A DNA stretch of 64,000 nt, taken from the NCBI GenBank assembly GCA_016183765.1, contig JACPEA010000016.1, forward strand, positions 1 through 64,000, in the 5' to 3' direction. Source of the DNA: Bacteroidota bacterium. GTDB taxonomy: Bacteria; Bacteroidota; Bacteroidia; Chitinophagales; Chitinophagaceae. A program made the position numbers and the translations under genes. Below, in pieces: positions 25,886 to 35,300 of this stretch (positions are counted from its first letter, which is position 1; the number at the start of each line of letters is the position of its first letter). Below the pieces are notes generated by a model that did not search any database, was not told the DNA's origin, and saw only the letters and a list, made by a program, of their open reading frames with translations.

Positions 25886-26935
25886 TTAATTGTAAACATC
25901 GGCGAACTGCCCTCTTTCAAAACTGGTGCACAAGTCGAACGCTTTTTGGGTGCGTTGCTGTGCGATGCCGCCGTACAAAAGTGATTTGAGTTTAGCCTCG
26001 TCATTCTTATACTGGCGCACATTTTGAAAGTAACCCGTTACCGAATTATAAGCCCCAAACAAAGTACCTCGGGTGGTGTCCATCGTCTGCGTTTCGTTGC
26101 TCATGGCATAACTGAAAGCGTTATCGCAGATATTCTTAAACGCGGTACTCAAATCATCGTCCTTGCCCGTCTGCAGATTATTGTACACTTCTTTGTTCGG
26201 ACACATAGCCTGCTGGATCAGTTTCTTTACTTCGGGGTCGGTGATCTGTACTTTTGACCAACGGTTAAAAATGTTTTCCAGTTGTGCGCTTAATGTATTG
26301 GTAATACCCATTAGCTTGTGCGCCTGTTCCAACCTGTCTTTGGCATTGACCGTGTGGCGGATTTTAATGCAGTTGCTATGGTTTTTTAGTGCCGCATTGA
26401 GGGTGTTGCGGCAAACTACCCGAACCGGCGTAAAAGCGGCGGTAATACTTCCGTATCCATCGTGCGAAGTGGTGAGGAATAAATACTGTTCGATCAAATC
26501 GGAGTTACCCACTTTGATGTATTCGGGCAGTTTGGCGGTAATAAAAATACGCTCCCCTTTACCCAATGCCCCGGCGGTTTCGTATTGGATGCCCTCACCA
26601 CCCACGATGGCATCAAAGAAACTGAAGGCTTCCACGTTCTGCACGATCTCATAATCCTTGCCCACAACACCCAACACATCGCCTGTATCTTTGCGGATGG
26701 TAGCGTAGTGGGTTGTCACACGCTTCTTATAATCCATCGCCTGACCATCGGCGTTAAAGAAGTTCGTGTATAAATTTTCTTTTACCACTTTATAATCCAG
26801 CCCCGCAAAACGCAGCGCTTCTGCACTGGTGGGGTACTGGTCGATGATCTGTCCCAGGCCGTGCCAGGCTTTTTCTTTTACACTGAAAAAACTGTGTTGT
26901 CCGTTAAGTTCGTTAAAATTAATTTGGTGTGCCAT
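25886..26935 (-). CDS. DUF932 domain protein (phage/plasmid-type)
   Basis: 349 residues beginning 'MAHQINFNELNGQHSFFSVKEKAWHGLGQIIDQYPTS', the opening typical of the DUF932/phage-plasmid TIGR03299-type family, with 'VGKDYEIVQN', 'FLTTSHDGYGSITAAFTPVRVVCRNTLNAAL' as further family blocks. Function unknown; the family recurs on plasmids, phages and integrative elements, often near SSB and antirestriction genes as here. It is preceded by a hairpin that closes the upstream operon, and followed by its own terminator, so it is a single-gene unit. Confidence 0.9.
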   Translation of the reverse strand: MAHQINFNELNGQHSFFSVKEKAWHGLGQIIDQYPTSAEALRFAGLDYKVVKENLYTNFFNADGQAMDYKKRVTTHYATIRKDTGDVLGVVGKDYEIVQNVEAFSFFDAIVGGEGIQYETAGALGKGERIFITAKLPEYIKVGNSDLIEQYLFLTTSHDGYGSITAAFTPVRVVCRNTLNAALKNHSNCIKIRHTVNAKDRLEQAHKLMGITNTLSAQLENIFNRWSKVQITDPEVKKLIQQAMCPNKEVYNNLQTGKDDDLSTAFKNICDNAFSYAMSNETQTMDTTRGTLFGAYNSVTGYFQNVRQYKNDEAKLKSLLYGGIAQQRTQKAFDLCTSFERGQFADVYN

Positions 26936-26965
26936 TGTAGTTGATTTTAAAATGAATTGAAATAA

Positions 26966-26989
26966 GGCCGGAAGGATTGCCTTCCGGCC
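26966..26989 (-). terminator. Hairpin terminator after the 93-aa gene
   Basis: Perfect 10-bp arms GGCCGGAAGG (26966-26975) and CCTTCCGGCC (26980-26989), loop ATTG. The U-run on the minus strand is weak (TTATTT). Confidence 0.6.
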
Positions 26990-26995
26990 ATTGAA

Positions 26996-27277
26996 TTACT
27001 TCCCCGCGAGGTATTTCGCAAGGCGGTTTTTGCCCCATTCGATTACGAAATCATCCCAACAAGCCGACTGGTAGATATTGTCGCTGCTTTGCTCAAACGA
27101 ATCCCAATCTTTCAGCTTCTCATAATAGCTGTTATAAAACTCGTGCGCCCATGCGGTGAGTTCATCGAGAGCGGCGATATAACCCCTTTGGGACTTCTCG
27201 TATAGTTCGGTCATGAAGTTGTCCGCCAAGCAAGCGGCGTACATGCCGATTTCGATACTGTCATTTACAGGATACAT
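26996..27277 (-). CDS. Small acidic hypothetical protein of the element backbone
   Basis: 93 residues, rich in Tyr, Trp, Asp and Glu ('LDELTAWAHEFYNSYYEKLKDWDSFEQSSDNIYQSACWDDFVIEWGKNRL'). No signal or membrane segment. It lies 9 bp after the first SSB gene and is probably co-transcribed with it. Acidic, aromatic-rich small proteins beside SSB and DUF932 genes on mobile elements are sometimes DNA mimics or antirestriction proteins, but nothing in the sequence proves that. Unrecognised family. Confidence 0.7.
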   Translation of the reverse strand: MYPVNDSIEIGMYAACLADNFMTELYEKSQRGYIAALDELTAWAHEFYNSYYEKLKDWDSFEQSSDNIYQSACWDDFVIEWGKNRLAKYLAGK

Positions 27278-27286
27278 AGGTGTGTT

Positions 27287-27679
27287 TTAAAATGGTAAAT
27301 CATCCAATGGTTCAGTTAATTCTCCTGCAATCACCGGCGCGGGTGCTTCTGCCGGTTTTGCCGCTGTCTTGTTGCCGCCATGCAGCTTGATGTTGTTCAC
27401 ATGAAAACGTAATGAGCCTTTGGCTTCACCTTTCATGTCGTTGTACACATTTAAACTGATACGACCCTGCAATTCAACTAACGTGTCTTTGGTGAGGTAC
27501 TGCGCCAAAGCGGGGTTTGCCCAATAGGAGCAATCCACATAGGTTACCACCTTGGTTACTTCGCTTGCTCCTTTTTGTTTGTAGCTGTCGTTGATCGCTA
27601 CTGAAAAGTTTACAACCTGCTTTTCGCTTTTGGTTGTTTTTACTTCTGCGTCTTTGGTTACTCTTCCGATGATTTCCAT
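27287..27679 (-). CDS. Single-stranded DNA-binding protein
   Basis: 130 residues. An OB-fold start 'MEIIGRVTKDAEVKTTKSEKQVVNFSVAINDSYKQKG', then 'YVDCSYWANPALAQYLTKDTLVELQGRIS', and an acidic C-terminal tip ending 'EPLDDLPF', the hallmark SSB tail for partner binding. It protects single strands during transfer or replication of the element. A second SSB gene lies 1.2 kb away at 28901-29254. Confidence 0.92.
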   Translation of the reverse strand: MEIIGRVTKDAEVKTTKSEKQVVNFSVAINDSYKQKGASEVTKVVTYVDCSYWANPALAQYLTKDTLVELQGRISLNVYNDMKGEAKGSLRFHVNNIKLHGGNKTAAKPAEAPAPVIAGELTEPLDDLPF

Positions 27680-27722
27680 AACATTTGTTTTTAAGTATGA
27701 ATAAAAAATGGGTACCGGTTAA

Positions 27723-27893
27723 TTAATGTGCTGCAAACAGGGCTAAATCCCTTGCTTCAATTTTGTTCGGTGCGTTGCGGTTGCTGTGGCGTTTAACGAG
27801 GTAGTAAATCGTCACATCTTCATTTAACAGGATCGCCCATGCTGCCTGTAATGCCCGCTTACGTGAAATGCTTTTTTGTGTTGTATTTCCCAT
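27723..27893 (-). CDS. 56-aa basic small protein
   Basis: An intact small frame from ATG at 27893 to TAA at 27723: 'MGNTTQKSISRKRALQAAWA...' ending '...ARDLALFAAH'. It lies on the same strand as the neighbouring SSB and nuclease genes, in register with the backbone operon. Its helix-forming composition (Ala, Arg, Lys) fits a small DNA-associated protein. Family not recognised; support is only position, strand and sensible codon pattern. Confidence 0.5.
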   Translation of the reverse strand: MGNTTQKSISRKRALQAAWAILLNEDVTIYYLVKRHSNRNAPNKIEARDLALFAAH

Positions 27894-28304
27894 GACAACT
27901 GCATGAGGTAAGAAAGCCGTGTGGTGTGTTTCATAAAATGGTCGTTTTCGGTTTTAAAAAAATCGCACTCGGCATACGCCTCGTTCGTTCTTATCGTAGC
28001 AACCCTTCCTTGAAATAGGATTTCGCTAAAAGCAAGGCTTTGGGAATAAAAATTTCCGACCGTGGAATAAAAAGAGAGCGGAAGCGAAAGGTTTATGCCG
28101 CCGAAAGCGGAAAAGAAAAACGGTTTTTATTTCAAAACCGAAGGCAAGTCGGAATGGAAATGCAGGTGCAGGCCTTGCTTTTGGCAAAGCCTGTCAAGAA
28201 ATTCGCGCAGTAATAAGGATGAAGGTGAGTGAAACTCATGTAATAAATGTTGGCCAATGAACCGAACGATGAACGTAATGCGTCGCAAGGAACGATGCCC
28301 GTTG
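27894..28304. other. 410-bp region without a recognised gene
   Basis: Several short frames occur but none looks like a protein. The stretch 27940-28130 is purine-rich and has inverted pairs built on 'cggttttaaa'/'tttcaaaaccg'. It could hold a replication or transfer function, or a small RNA, but no specific signal was recognised. Confidence 0.3.
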
Positions 28305-28883
28305 TTACAAACGCCAGCCACCCGCCTGTATAGAATGCCCAAACATGATAAACCTCACTCTTGCTTCCGGCGAGGCATTGGTAAACGACGATTGAACTGC
28401 TATGTTTAATTTCCGGCTGTACTGATCGAACCACATTTTTAAAGCGGATTTCGATTTGAGTTTGCAGCACTCTTTAAAATCGAACAACTGTTCTTCGGTC
28501 AATATTATCTCATCGTCATAGACCACTATGTACGTCCAGTCGTAGCCCTTCCATTTGATGTATCGTTCAGCCACTTCTTTGCGCACATCCAGTTGCTTAT
28601 GACCTTCAAAACCCCGCGGCTTGATCTCCACCAGAAAAGCCTCGCCGGTGATCTTATGGCGAATGAGAAAGTCGGGCGTATAATTACCATTGTTGCCGCG
28701 CAAATACTCCGTTGGTTCGAGCGATGCGCGTTCATAATAAATAATCACTCTCTCGCGCAGGAATTCGTAATCTTCAATAATGGAGATGGCATATTTTAAT
28801 TCGGTGAGGGAATCAAACCGGCATCCCCAGTTGGATATTTTCTGCGATTTGATGTATGTGAAATTTTTTTGACTGGTTGACAT
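28305..28883 (-). CDS. TnsA-like PD-(D/E)XK endonuclease
   Basis: 192 residues. 'FDSLTELKYA' (E28), 'NGNYTPDFLIRH' (D71) and 'AFLVEIKPRG' (E86, K88) give the E...D...ExK layout of TnsA N-terminal endonucleases. The C-terminal ~80 residues ('FDFKECCKLKSKSALKMWFDQY') are probably helical. No TnsB or TnsC partner is present, so it is a lone nuclease, as often seen in Bacteroidota integrative elements. Possible roles are processing of element DNA or host-DNA cleavage in competition. It lies between the two SSB genes. Confidence 0.7.
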   Translation of the reverse strand: MSTSQKNFTYIKSQKISNWGCRFDSLTELKYAISIIEDYEFLRERVIIYYERASLEPTEYLRGNNGNYTPDFLIRHKITGEAFLVEIKPRGFEGHKQLDVRKEVAERYIKWKGYDWTYIVVYDDEIILTEEQLFDFKECCKLKSKSALKMWFDQYSRKLNIAVQSSFTNASPEARVRFIMFGHSIQAGGWRL

Positions 28884-28900
28884 GACGAATGGTTTGGAGG

Positions 28901-29254
28901 TTAGCGATCGAGGTTCAGGATGGTGGTGGCTTTTATTTCGGAGATATACCGTTTATGGCCCTGCTCATCGGAAAAAGTGCGGTGGTGGATTTCGCCCTGC
29001 ACGAGTATGTGACTGCCTTTAATGAAATTGCCGGGAATCTTTTCTGCCAGCTGATCCCAGGCCAGTATATCATGCCAAGTAACTTTACGGATCACGTTGC
29101 CAGCGTTGTCCCTGCGGTAATAATCCGTGGCGAGCCTTAACCGCGCCACTCTCGAACCGTTGACGGCAATCCGGCTGGTGGGGTCGTTGCCTAAGTAACC
29201 TATTAACTGTGTGTGATTCTGTGTTTTCATAACAAGGTGTTTTTGTTGGTACAA
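28901..29254 (-). CDS. Second single-stranded DNA-binding protein
   Basis: 117 residues with the SSB/OB-fold pattern: 'QTQLIGYLGNDP'-like start (here 'HTQLIGYLGNDPTSRIAVNGSRVARLRLATD'), 'VTWHDILAWDQLAEKIPGNFIKGSHILVQGEIHHRTF'. The acidic C-terminal tail of canonical SSB is missing (it ends 'TTILNLDR'), so it may not recruit the usual host partners. It begins the minus-strand backbone run and is divergent from the zinc-motif gene at 29334. The likely translational start could be the internal Met of 'MKTQNHTQ' (residue 10). Confidence 0.88.
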   Translation of the reverse strand: MYQQKHLVMKTQNHTQLIGYLGNDPTSRIAVNGSRVARLRLATDYYRRDNAGNVIRKVTWHDILAWDQLAEKIPGNFIKGSHILVQGEIHHRTFSDEQGHKRYISEIKATTILNLDR

Positions 29255-29296
29255 AGCTCAACACCTATAACCTGGAAGAAAAGCGTTAAGCGAATC

Positions 29297-29314
29297 CGTT
29301 TCGTTTAAGAAACG
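29297..29314. promoter_or_regulatory. Inverted repeat in the divergent promoter region
   Basis: CGTTTC (29297-29302) and GAAACG (29309-29314), 6-nt spacer, lying between the divergent SSB and zinc-motif genes. Candidate operator; 'tatattta' just before the plus-strand ATG resembles a -7 box. Confidence 0.35.
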
Positions 29315-29333
29315 TTTCACACGGATTGAATTT

Positions 29334-29747
29334 TTGTATATTTATACTATGAACGAGGAAATCCAACTCACTGAAAGGCATTGCCTGAACTGCGACAAGG
29401 CATTGGATTCAAAGATGCGGAGAGATGCTAAATTCTGTAACACGTATTGCCGGACGGAGTTTAATAACAAGCGACGTTACGGCCTTCACCCGGATGTTGT
29501 CAAGGTGGACAAGATACTTCACCGAAATTTTGAGATACTGGAAGCGGCTTTAAAGGATAAGGAATACGTTTATGTGAAAAAAGAAAAGATGCTGCGACAG
29601 GGATTCAGTTTCGATTATTATACGCAAGCTAAAAATGAATACCATTATTGCTACACACTTTGTTATAAATCAAGTGATGCTGAAAAGATATGGATCGGCC
29701 GAGGCTTTAACTCAATTGTTAAAAAATACGATCAATACAATCAATAA
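29334..29747 (+). CDS. Zinc-ribbon protein of unknown function
   Basis: 137 residues. The N-terminus has a four-cysteine motif, 'HCLNCDKALDSKMRRDAKFCNTYCRTEFNNKRRYG', matching the DUF2116/CGNR-like small zinc-ribbon seen in many Bacteroidota proteins. The remaining part is charged and helical, ending in a compact 'WIGRGFNSIVKKYDQYNQ'. Either Met1 or Met6 could start. It is followed 2 bp later by the 84-aa gene, forming a two-gene plus-strand unit at the left edge of the cargo region. Confidence 0.75.
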   Translation: MYIYTMNEEIQLTERHCLNCDKALDSKMRRDAKFCNTYCRTEFNNKRRYGLHPDVVKVDKILHRNFEILEAALKDKEYVYVKKEKMLRQGFSFDYYTQAKNEYHYCYTLCYKSSDAEKIWIGRGFNSIVKKYDQYNQ

Positions 29748-29749
29748 AT

Positions 29750-30004
29750 ATGGAAGAACTGTACGAAATGGTTAAAGGGCTGCATAATCTACTTGAACAT
29801 AAACGGGCCGAAATTGAGAAATCAGGAAAGACAATGGACAGCTATCTTCTTGATGAGTTTGTCAACCAGGAAAGGGAGATCGGAGATTTTGCAAAAAGTG
29901 TATCGCTTGTGAATGTTTCTACGTTCGAGATAACGGTGGTGATAGAGAATTTTAAAAGAGGCGCCGATGGGATCAAGGAACGTATTGCAAATATCGGCAA
30001 GTAG
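29750..30004 (+). CDS. Small helical hypothetical protein
   Basis: 84 residues, almost entirely charged helix ('MEELYEMVKGLHNLLEHKRAEIEKSGKTMDSYLLDEFVNQEREIGDF'), probably coiled coil. It follows the zinc-ribbon gene by 2 bp and must be co-transcribed. It converges with the SIR2-like gene. No family recognised; a partner or antitoxin-like role for its neighbour is possible but unsupported. Confidence 0.65.
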   Translation: MEELYEMVKGLHNLLEHKRAEIEKSGKTMDSYLLDEFVNQEREIGDFAKSVSLVNVSTFEITVVIENFKRGADGIKERIANIGK

Positions 30005-30021
30005 AACCAAGTAAAGGATAG

Positions 30022-31251
30022 CTATACGTCCAGCAACTTCATGTAATCACTAAAGCTAACCTGTGTTACACCTGCCTGAATATGCCTGATGGTCTGATAC
30101 TTTTCAAGCAGCGCATCATCCGGTCGAACCGGATCAATTATTATCATTGGATTCCCTCCGGGAAGAAAGAACTTTTCCAGCATCGAATTAATACCGGGAT
30201 CATGGAAGCCATAACCAATAACAATCATAAGAGAGGAAGCGCTTATATTTTCCGTAAAGTGATTGAATAGTGATTTATAAAACAGATCGTTTGAATAGAA
30301 GCGTATCTTATTTGTGGTGCCAGTCAGGAAGTCGGGCGCTATTTCATTATGCAGAGAGCGAAATTCAGATTTGCCTGTCTGCTGATTTTTGGCTTCGATA
30401 AAATATTCTGAAATACCATAGCCTGATTTGATGTGTACCCGCTGTTGGTCCGGTAATTCCGTATAGCCGATTGTTGAATCTATACTTCCATGAAGTTTAT
30501 ACAGGCGGAGTGGCTTTTCATAATTGCCAGTAAAATATTCCAACTTTACATAGTAGCTTTTTGAAACATCCGCATCTTTCCAGTCAAAACTACTCATTCC
30601 ATAATAGGGAGAGCCGGCAAGGGTGTATCCGTCTGAAAAATGCTGAAACAAATTTGAATGATGCCTGCCCAGGTAATCAAAGAACAGATCATGGTTCAGC
30701 GTATGTACGTGAACTGTATGCCCTTGTTCGAGCATGTGAGAAATAAAACCAATAAAAGCATCATAATGGCCGTAATTGAGGCAACTTATATCTGAAACAT
30801 ACCTGTTGTTGAAAAGCAGGCTTGCTACCAGTTGGTTGAACGTTCGGTTGAAGTCATTGATGCGGTTGTAGCAATCCCTGTGTCCATCCTGACCTTTTAA
30901 GACAGTTTTGTTGAACTCGCTGTAAAAAGTTTCAATCGCTTCTTTGTGAGGAGAGTTTTTATCAGCGAGATAGGATGAATAGAAATCGTAGAAGGTCTCG
31001 TAATGAAATTGCAGTCCTTCCCTAAGCACACGATCGTTATAATATTCCAGGAACTTCTGCAGGAACATCCGTTCATCCCAGCGACTCCAGCGATTGTTGT
31101 CTGTCTGCCCATTTAAAAAAAACGAAATCTGATTGGAGCCGATGATGATTTCTTCTTCGCTAATCTTTCCAAGACGCTTATTGAGTTGCTGCACCGAAGG
31201 CAGACCTTCGGGAATGGAGAACCCTGAACCAAGTAACAGAGAAACATTCAT
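30022..31251 (-). CDS. SIR2-like domain protein, probable NAD-cleaving effector
   Basis: 409 residues. Sirtuin-fold NAD-binding motifs are in order: 'LLLGSGFSIPEGLPS' at residues 5-19 (GAGxS-type loop), 'VHTLNHDLFFDYLG' (the TxNxD motif), 'LYKLHGSID' (KLHG) and 'IVIGYGFHDPGIN' (GYSFxD-type). This is the SIR2_2-type used as NADase effector in several anti-phage systems (for example Thoeris ThsA, DSR, SIR2-pAgo). It is the last gene of a minus-strand operon with a 341-aa membrane protein 26 bp upstream and a 1243-aa nuclease-like protein before that. Expected action: NAD depletion on infection. Confidence 0.85.
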   Translation of the reverse strand: MNVSLLLGSGFSIPEGLPSVQQLNKRLGKISEEEIIIGSNQISFFLNGQTDNNRWSRWDERMFLQKFLEYYNDRVLREGLQFHYETFYDFYSSYLADKNSPHKEAIETFYSEFNKTVLKGQDGHRDCYNRINDFNRTFNQLVASLLFNNRYVSDISCLNYGHYDAFIGFISHMLEQGHTVHVHTLNHDLFFDYLGRHHSNLFQHFSDGYTLAGSPYYGMSSFDWKDADVSKSYYVKLEYFTGNYEKPLRLYKLHGSIDSTIGYTELPDQQRVHIKSGYGISEYFIEAKNQQTGKSEFRSLHNEIAPDFLTGTTNKIRFYSNDLFYKSLFNHFTENISASSLMIVIGYGFHDPGINSMLEKFFLPGGNPMIIIDPVRPDDALLEKYQTIRHIQAGVTQVSFSDYMKLLDV

Positions 31252-31277
31252 TGCAGCAGCGGATTTTACATTAACGA

Positions 31278-32303
31278 TTATAGTGCGAGCGAAGTTTTTA
31301 AAAGCGAACTTAACTGATCATTGTTTGAAAATGAAATGACCTGTAATTGCCCCTCATTTTCAGTAAGCAGTTTTTGGTCTGCCTCTTTCAGGGAAGCGGA
31401 AGTAATAAAAATCAAAGGTTTGTTTTCTTTTTCGATCAACTGGCAGCAGTGCCTTATTTCATGCTCTGACAAATCCGATTTAGAAAAATGGTTATACAGC
31501 AGGTGCTCCTTGCCTTTAATCGTTACCGCATAAATCGTCCTGGCATTTTCTCCCAACGGATAATCATAAGTAAACAGGCCCAATTCTTTCAGCGCTTCCA
31601 TGATCCGTTTTTCGGAAAGTATATTGTTTAGTTGCCAAAGAATTTCCTGGGAACTTTCATGGAGTTTGTCCAGTATGGCCGAAATGCAGATATAGAAATA
31701 GGGAAGTATGATACACCCGAAGAGAATTAAAAAAGTGATCCAACCTGTATGGACCATCGGCCGGAGGTAAATAAAATAGCTGACCACAAAAAGAAAATAG
31801 AAATGCCACACATCGGTGATGAGTGCATTTTTGATGGAGATAATTTCAGACCTGGTTTCTTTTTTTGAATATTCCTCGACAAAATTGCGCAGTTCTTCTG
31901 TGTACATGGCGGCGGTAACCCTGCGCCCTTTAAAATCCACTTTCAACAGTTTGAAAGAATCCAGCAGTTTCAGGATACCGGAAGAAGTGCTTTTGTCTAT
32001 CGTTAAGGAAGGCGGATATTTGTGTGCGAGGTATTTGAGTGGTAAGAATGATATTATCGGCAGCACCTGAAACAAAATTGCCCAGGCGATGCCGTAGAAC
32101 GCGATGCAAAGCAAAATTCTTCCGCTCATTACAAATTCAAGCCATGCGGCGGTGTCAGTCCAGTTGAAATACCGGTATTTGCCTACACAGAGTTCATATA
32201 TATTCGCTGCAAGGATGATGGTGAAAACCATTTTTGCCACTTTGATCAGCAGCGCGCCCAATTTCTCGGGCATTTCCATTAATGTCTTTACAATTTCTAA
32301 CAT
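31278..32303 (-). CDS. Four-TM membrane protein of the SIR2 operon
   Basis: 341 residues. Hydrophobic segments lie at about 22-42, 58-88, 165-185 and 190-215. A cytoplasmic region separates the two pairs ('SGILKLLDSFKLLKVDFKGRRVTAAMYTEELRNFVEEYSKK'). The soluble C-terminal ~110 residues ('IYAVTIKGKEHLLYNHFSKSDLSEHEIRHCCQLIEKENKPLIFITSASLKEADQ') look like an alpha/beta domain of restriction-endonuclease or Rossmann type but no catalytic triad is clear. No signal peptide. Between the 1243-aa gene (21 bp) and SIR2 (26 bp), so presumably part of the same system. Unrecognised family. Confidence 0.75.
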   Translation of the reverse strand: MLEIVKTLMEMPEKLGALLIKVAKMVFTIILAANIYELCVGKYRYFNWTDTAAWLEFVMSGRILLCIAFYGIAWAILFQVLPIISFLPLKYLAHKYPPSLTIDKSTSSGILKLLDSFKLLKVDFKGRRVTAAMYTEELRNFVEEYSKKETRSEIISIKNALITDVWHFYFLFVVSYFIYLRPMVHTGWITFLILFGCIILPYFYICISAILDKLHESSQEILWQLNNILSEKRIMEALKELGLFTYDYPLGENARTIYAVTIKGKEHLLYNHFSKSDLSEHEIRHCCQLIEKENKPLIFITSASLKEADQKLLTENEGQLQVISFSNNDQLSSLLKTSLAL

Positions 32304-32324
32304 AGAGCAGTTATCATTCTTTCT

Positions 32325-35300
32325 TTATCTGATCAATTCGTCTATCTGCGCTTCTTCGTCCGCACGTTTAGCGTCATACTCGTATTCTTCTGCAATTGCT
32401 TTGAATATAGCTGATGTTTTCGGCCAGGTGTGCATGGTCTGTTTATGCATTGATTCAAAACGTGCAGCGAGATTTCTTTCCTGCTGGCCACCTTCATAAG
32501 CGGATTTTACATAAGTTCCACGCTGGTTGCGCAAAGCGACCCGGAATCCTGACACTAACCTGTCGGTACCAATCTGATCGATGAGTTCGCAAATTACCAG
32601 TGGAGGTGCTGCATCGTTGTTCTTTGGAAAATAGGAGAGAATTTTTCCGAGTTCACCATCGCAGCTTTTCAGGCGGTTCGCTTTTTCTGCAAGTTCGCGT
32701 ACCGTAGTTACCCAACCCCTGACTTTTTGTTCGTCAACTGAACCGTCAGGCTGTATTCCCGGAATGGTGCGCCAACTGTTGAGCAGATCGCGGGATGCTT
32801 TTGCCATTGCATGTTTTTTTTGCCATTCTTCTTCACTGAGTTCTACCCTTGGGCCTTCGTCTTCGCGGTATTGCATGGACAGCACTTCTACGAAAAAGGC
32901 TGGTTTGGTTTCCAGCTCGCGGTACAATGTCACGGGTTCGTATGGACTGTGGCGGTCGGTCAGGAATGCGAGGTACAGGACTTCGAGGTTTGCCATGCGT
33001 TCTTCGTCTATTTCATTTCTTTTGTGCAGGCTTTCAAACATACGACCAACGTTGTGCGCGCGCAGGTGGACGGTTTCGGCGGAGTGGATTGTTGCTGCAT
33101 TGTATAAGATAGCGGCGATCATTTCGCTGGTCAATTCTTCAGGACCGTAGGATGCTTTTTCCAGTAAGGTTAAATGACGGTTGGCTGTTGTCATTTTTTC
33201 AAAACGATATTGTTTTTGCTGTTCGGTTTTTCCGTTGAACCATACATCTGCTTTCGACCAGAACAATTTCTGTACGGCAGGATCGGCCTTTTCTAAGAGG
33301 GCAAATGTGAAATCGCTGTCGGGTAAGGCCCAAAAGAAAGCGGCCTGCTGACCGGAAGTAAAAGGCAAAGTTTGAATCCTGTCAACAGTTGTGCTGATCC
33401 ATTCTTCGCCGGAGCGTTTTACGTTTGCGATGATGTACCAATGGGCGAAATTGGCGCGGGTGTTATCGTCAGAGGCGAGTAGGTTCAACACTTTATTCTG
33501 CTCGTCAATGCTGATGGAGATGTGACCGAGAAAATAGCCCAGCCATCTTGCATTCTCTGTTCTGCCGACCGCCTGCATTATCGCATCCAGGCCATCCTGT
33601 TGGTACATTTCCTGCATGGCGTCAACGCGCATTTTTTCGAGGACCCCCTCATGATCAAAATACCTGCCGCCTTCTGTAAAAAGATGCAGGTGTTTGGCCA
33701 CAGGGTTTTGCGGCTCAAAAGTTCTGAATACTTCTTCTATGCCAAGGAGGTAGGATTCAGGGATCGCCCAATCCTGTTCCTGGTGCTCACGATGGTTGTC
33801 CAGTATTTCACGTAAACCATCTGCTATCGCGAAGGAATCTTCATCGCTGATCACTGAGCGGATGGAAAGAAGGCAGTCAAGTACTTTGCGATGATCGTCT
33901 AAATAAAGACGCGTTATCGCTTTTGTCAATGCCAGTAATTTCTCTGCGTTGCCTTGGTGGTGTGTCGTTAACCAATCAACCAGGAAAGTATTAAAATCGT
34001 TGAACTCAGCGTTGGTTGGTTCGTACTCGGTTGTTGTATTGTTGCGCCAGTTGCAACGTGTAATGGGATGTGCAATACCGTGATGATCGGGAAGCAGGTT
34101 CATCAGTAAGGTCCATGCCGTACCAGGCATCACCTCACCCAGTTTTTCCAGCACTAACCTTCTTTTGTGAAAAGGCGTATCTATCTGCACATACCAAGGG
34201 ACGTAGATCTCGCGAAGACTGTTCATCGCTGTATTAGTGATTGTCACCCTGTTATCATACTTTGAGAGTTTACCTAACAGGAGGGTGACACGCAGGAGAT
34301 AGGACTCTTGCGTGGCGAGACTTTCCAGCGCCCATAATAAACCGGTATGATGACTGTGCGGGGTCAGGCCGCCCGAGGTTTCAATGAAGAGTTCACAGAT
34401 GCTTTCCGGCCGGTTGGTTAGTGCTTCTTCCATTTCGTTCAGGAATACATCCGGCGCGGCTTCGGCAAAGCCCGGCAGGTAGCGGTAGACCGAACATAGT
34501 TTGCGGCCGTCGGCCCCGTTCAATATTGTTTTTATTATGCCATCAACAAATCTTTGCGGCTGTTCCATTCCCTGTATATTGAAATCATCGCCGAAAACGG
34601 CGATCATCACCAGGCTATGCAACATGCCTTTTTTCAGGACAGACGAGTACTCAAATTTCTTTCCCAACAGGCCAGCCATCATCTGCTTTTCCGGTTCCAG
34701 TTCCAACGCGGGATTGAGTTCGCTTAAGACCAACAGGCTGTACTGTTTCAACAGGTCGAAATCTTTGCGACGTGTATTCTGCGCCAAGATCGACCAAGCA
34801 TCCAATGCGGAAGTGATTTTCCAGACGGTGCCTATTTTCAGTACGGGCGGGTCCTTCTGCAGTGTCCAGGGCAGCAATTTTTCGATATAGGTTTCGTATT
34901 CCATCCCTGACAGGGCCGCCAGTAACTGTTTATCGCCTGGACAGTTCTCGTTCCAGCCGCCAGCGAGTAAGGCAGGAATGATCACTGCCGGATGGTCGCC
35001 CTTCGCCCAGTCCGGTCGTTGGTTCTGTACAAACTGTAATAGCCTCCGCAACACCGAAAGGCTCTGCGCGGAATCTTTGGAGAGGTTGAAAGATTCATCA
35101 TAAGAAAATCCCATTTCCTGCAATGCTTTTTCAAAACCTTCTTTGCGCAGTCGGGGCAGTACAAATGTGTCGCCGCCCCTCGCAGTTACATCTGCCACCA
35201 GTAATACATGATGGCCGTTTCTTACCGCCTGGTTGAGCAAACCGGAATCTTCAAAATTCATGATCAGCACCATCGGATTTTTTTGCACCATTAGTTTTCT

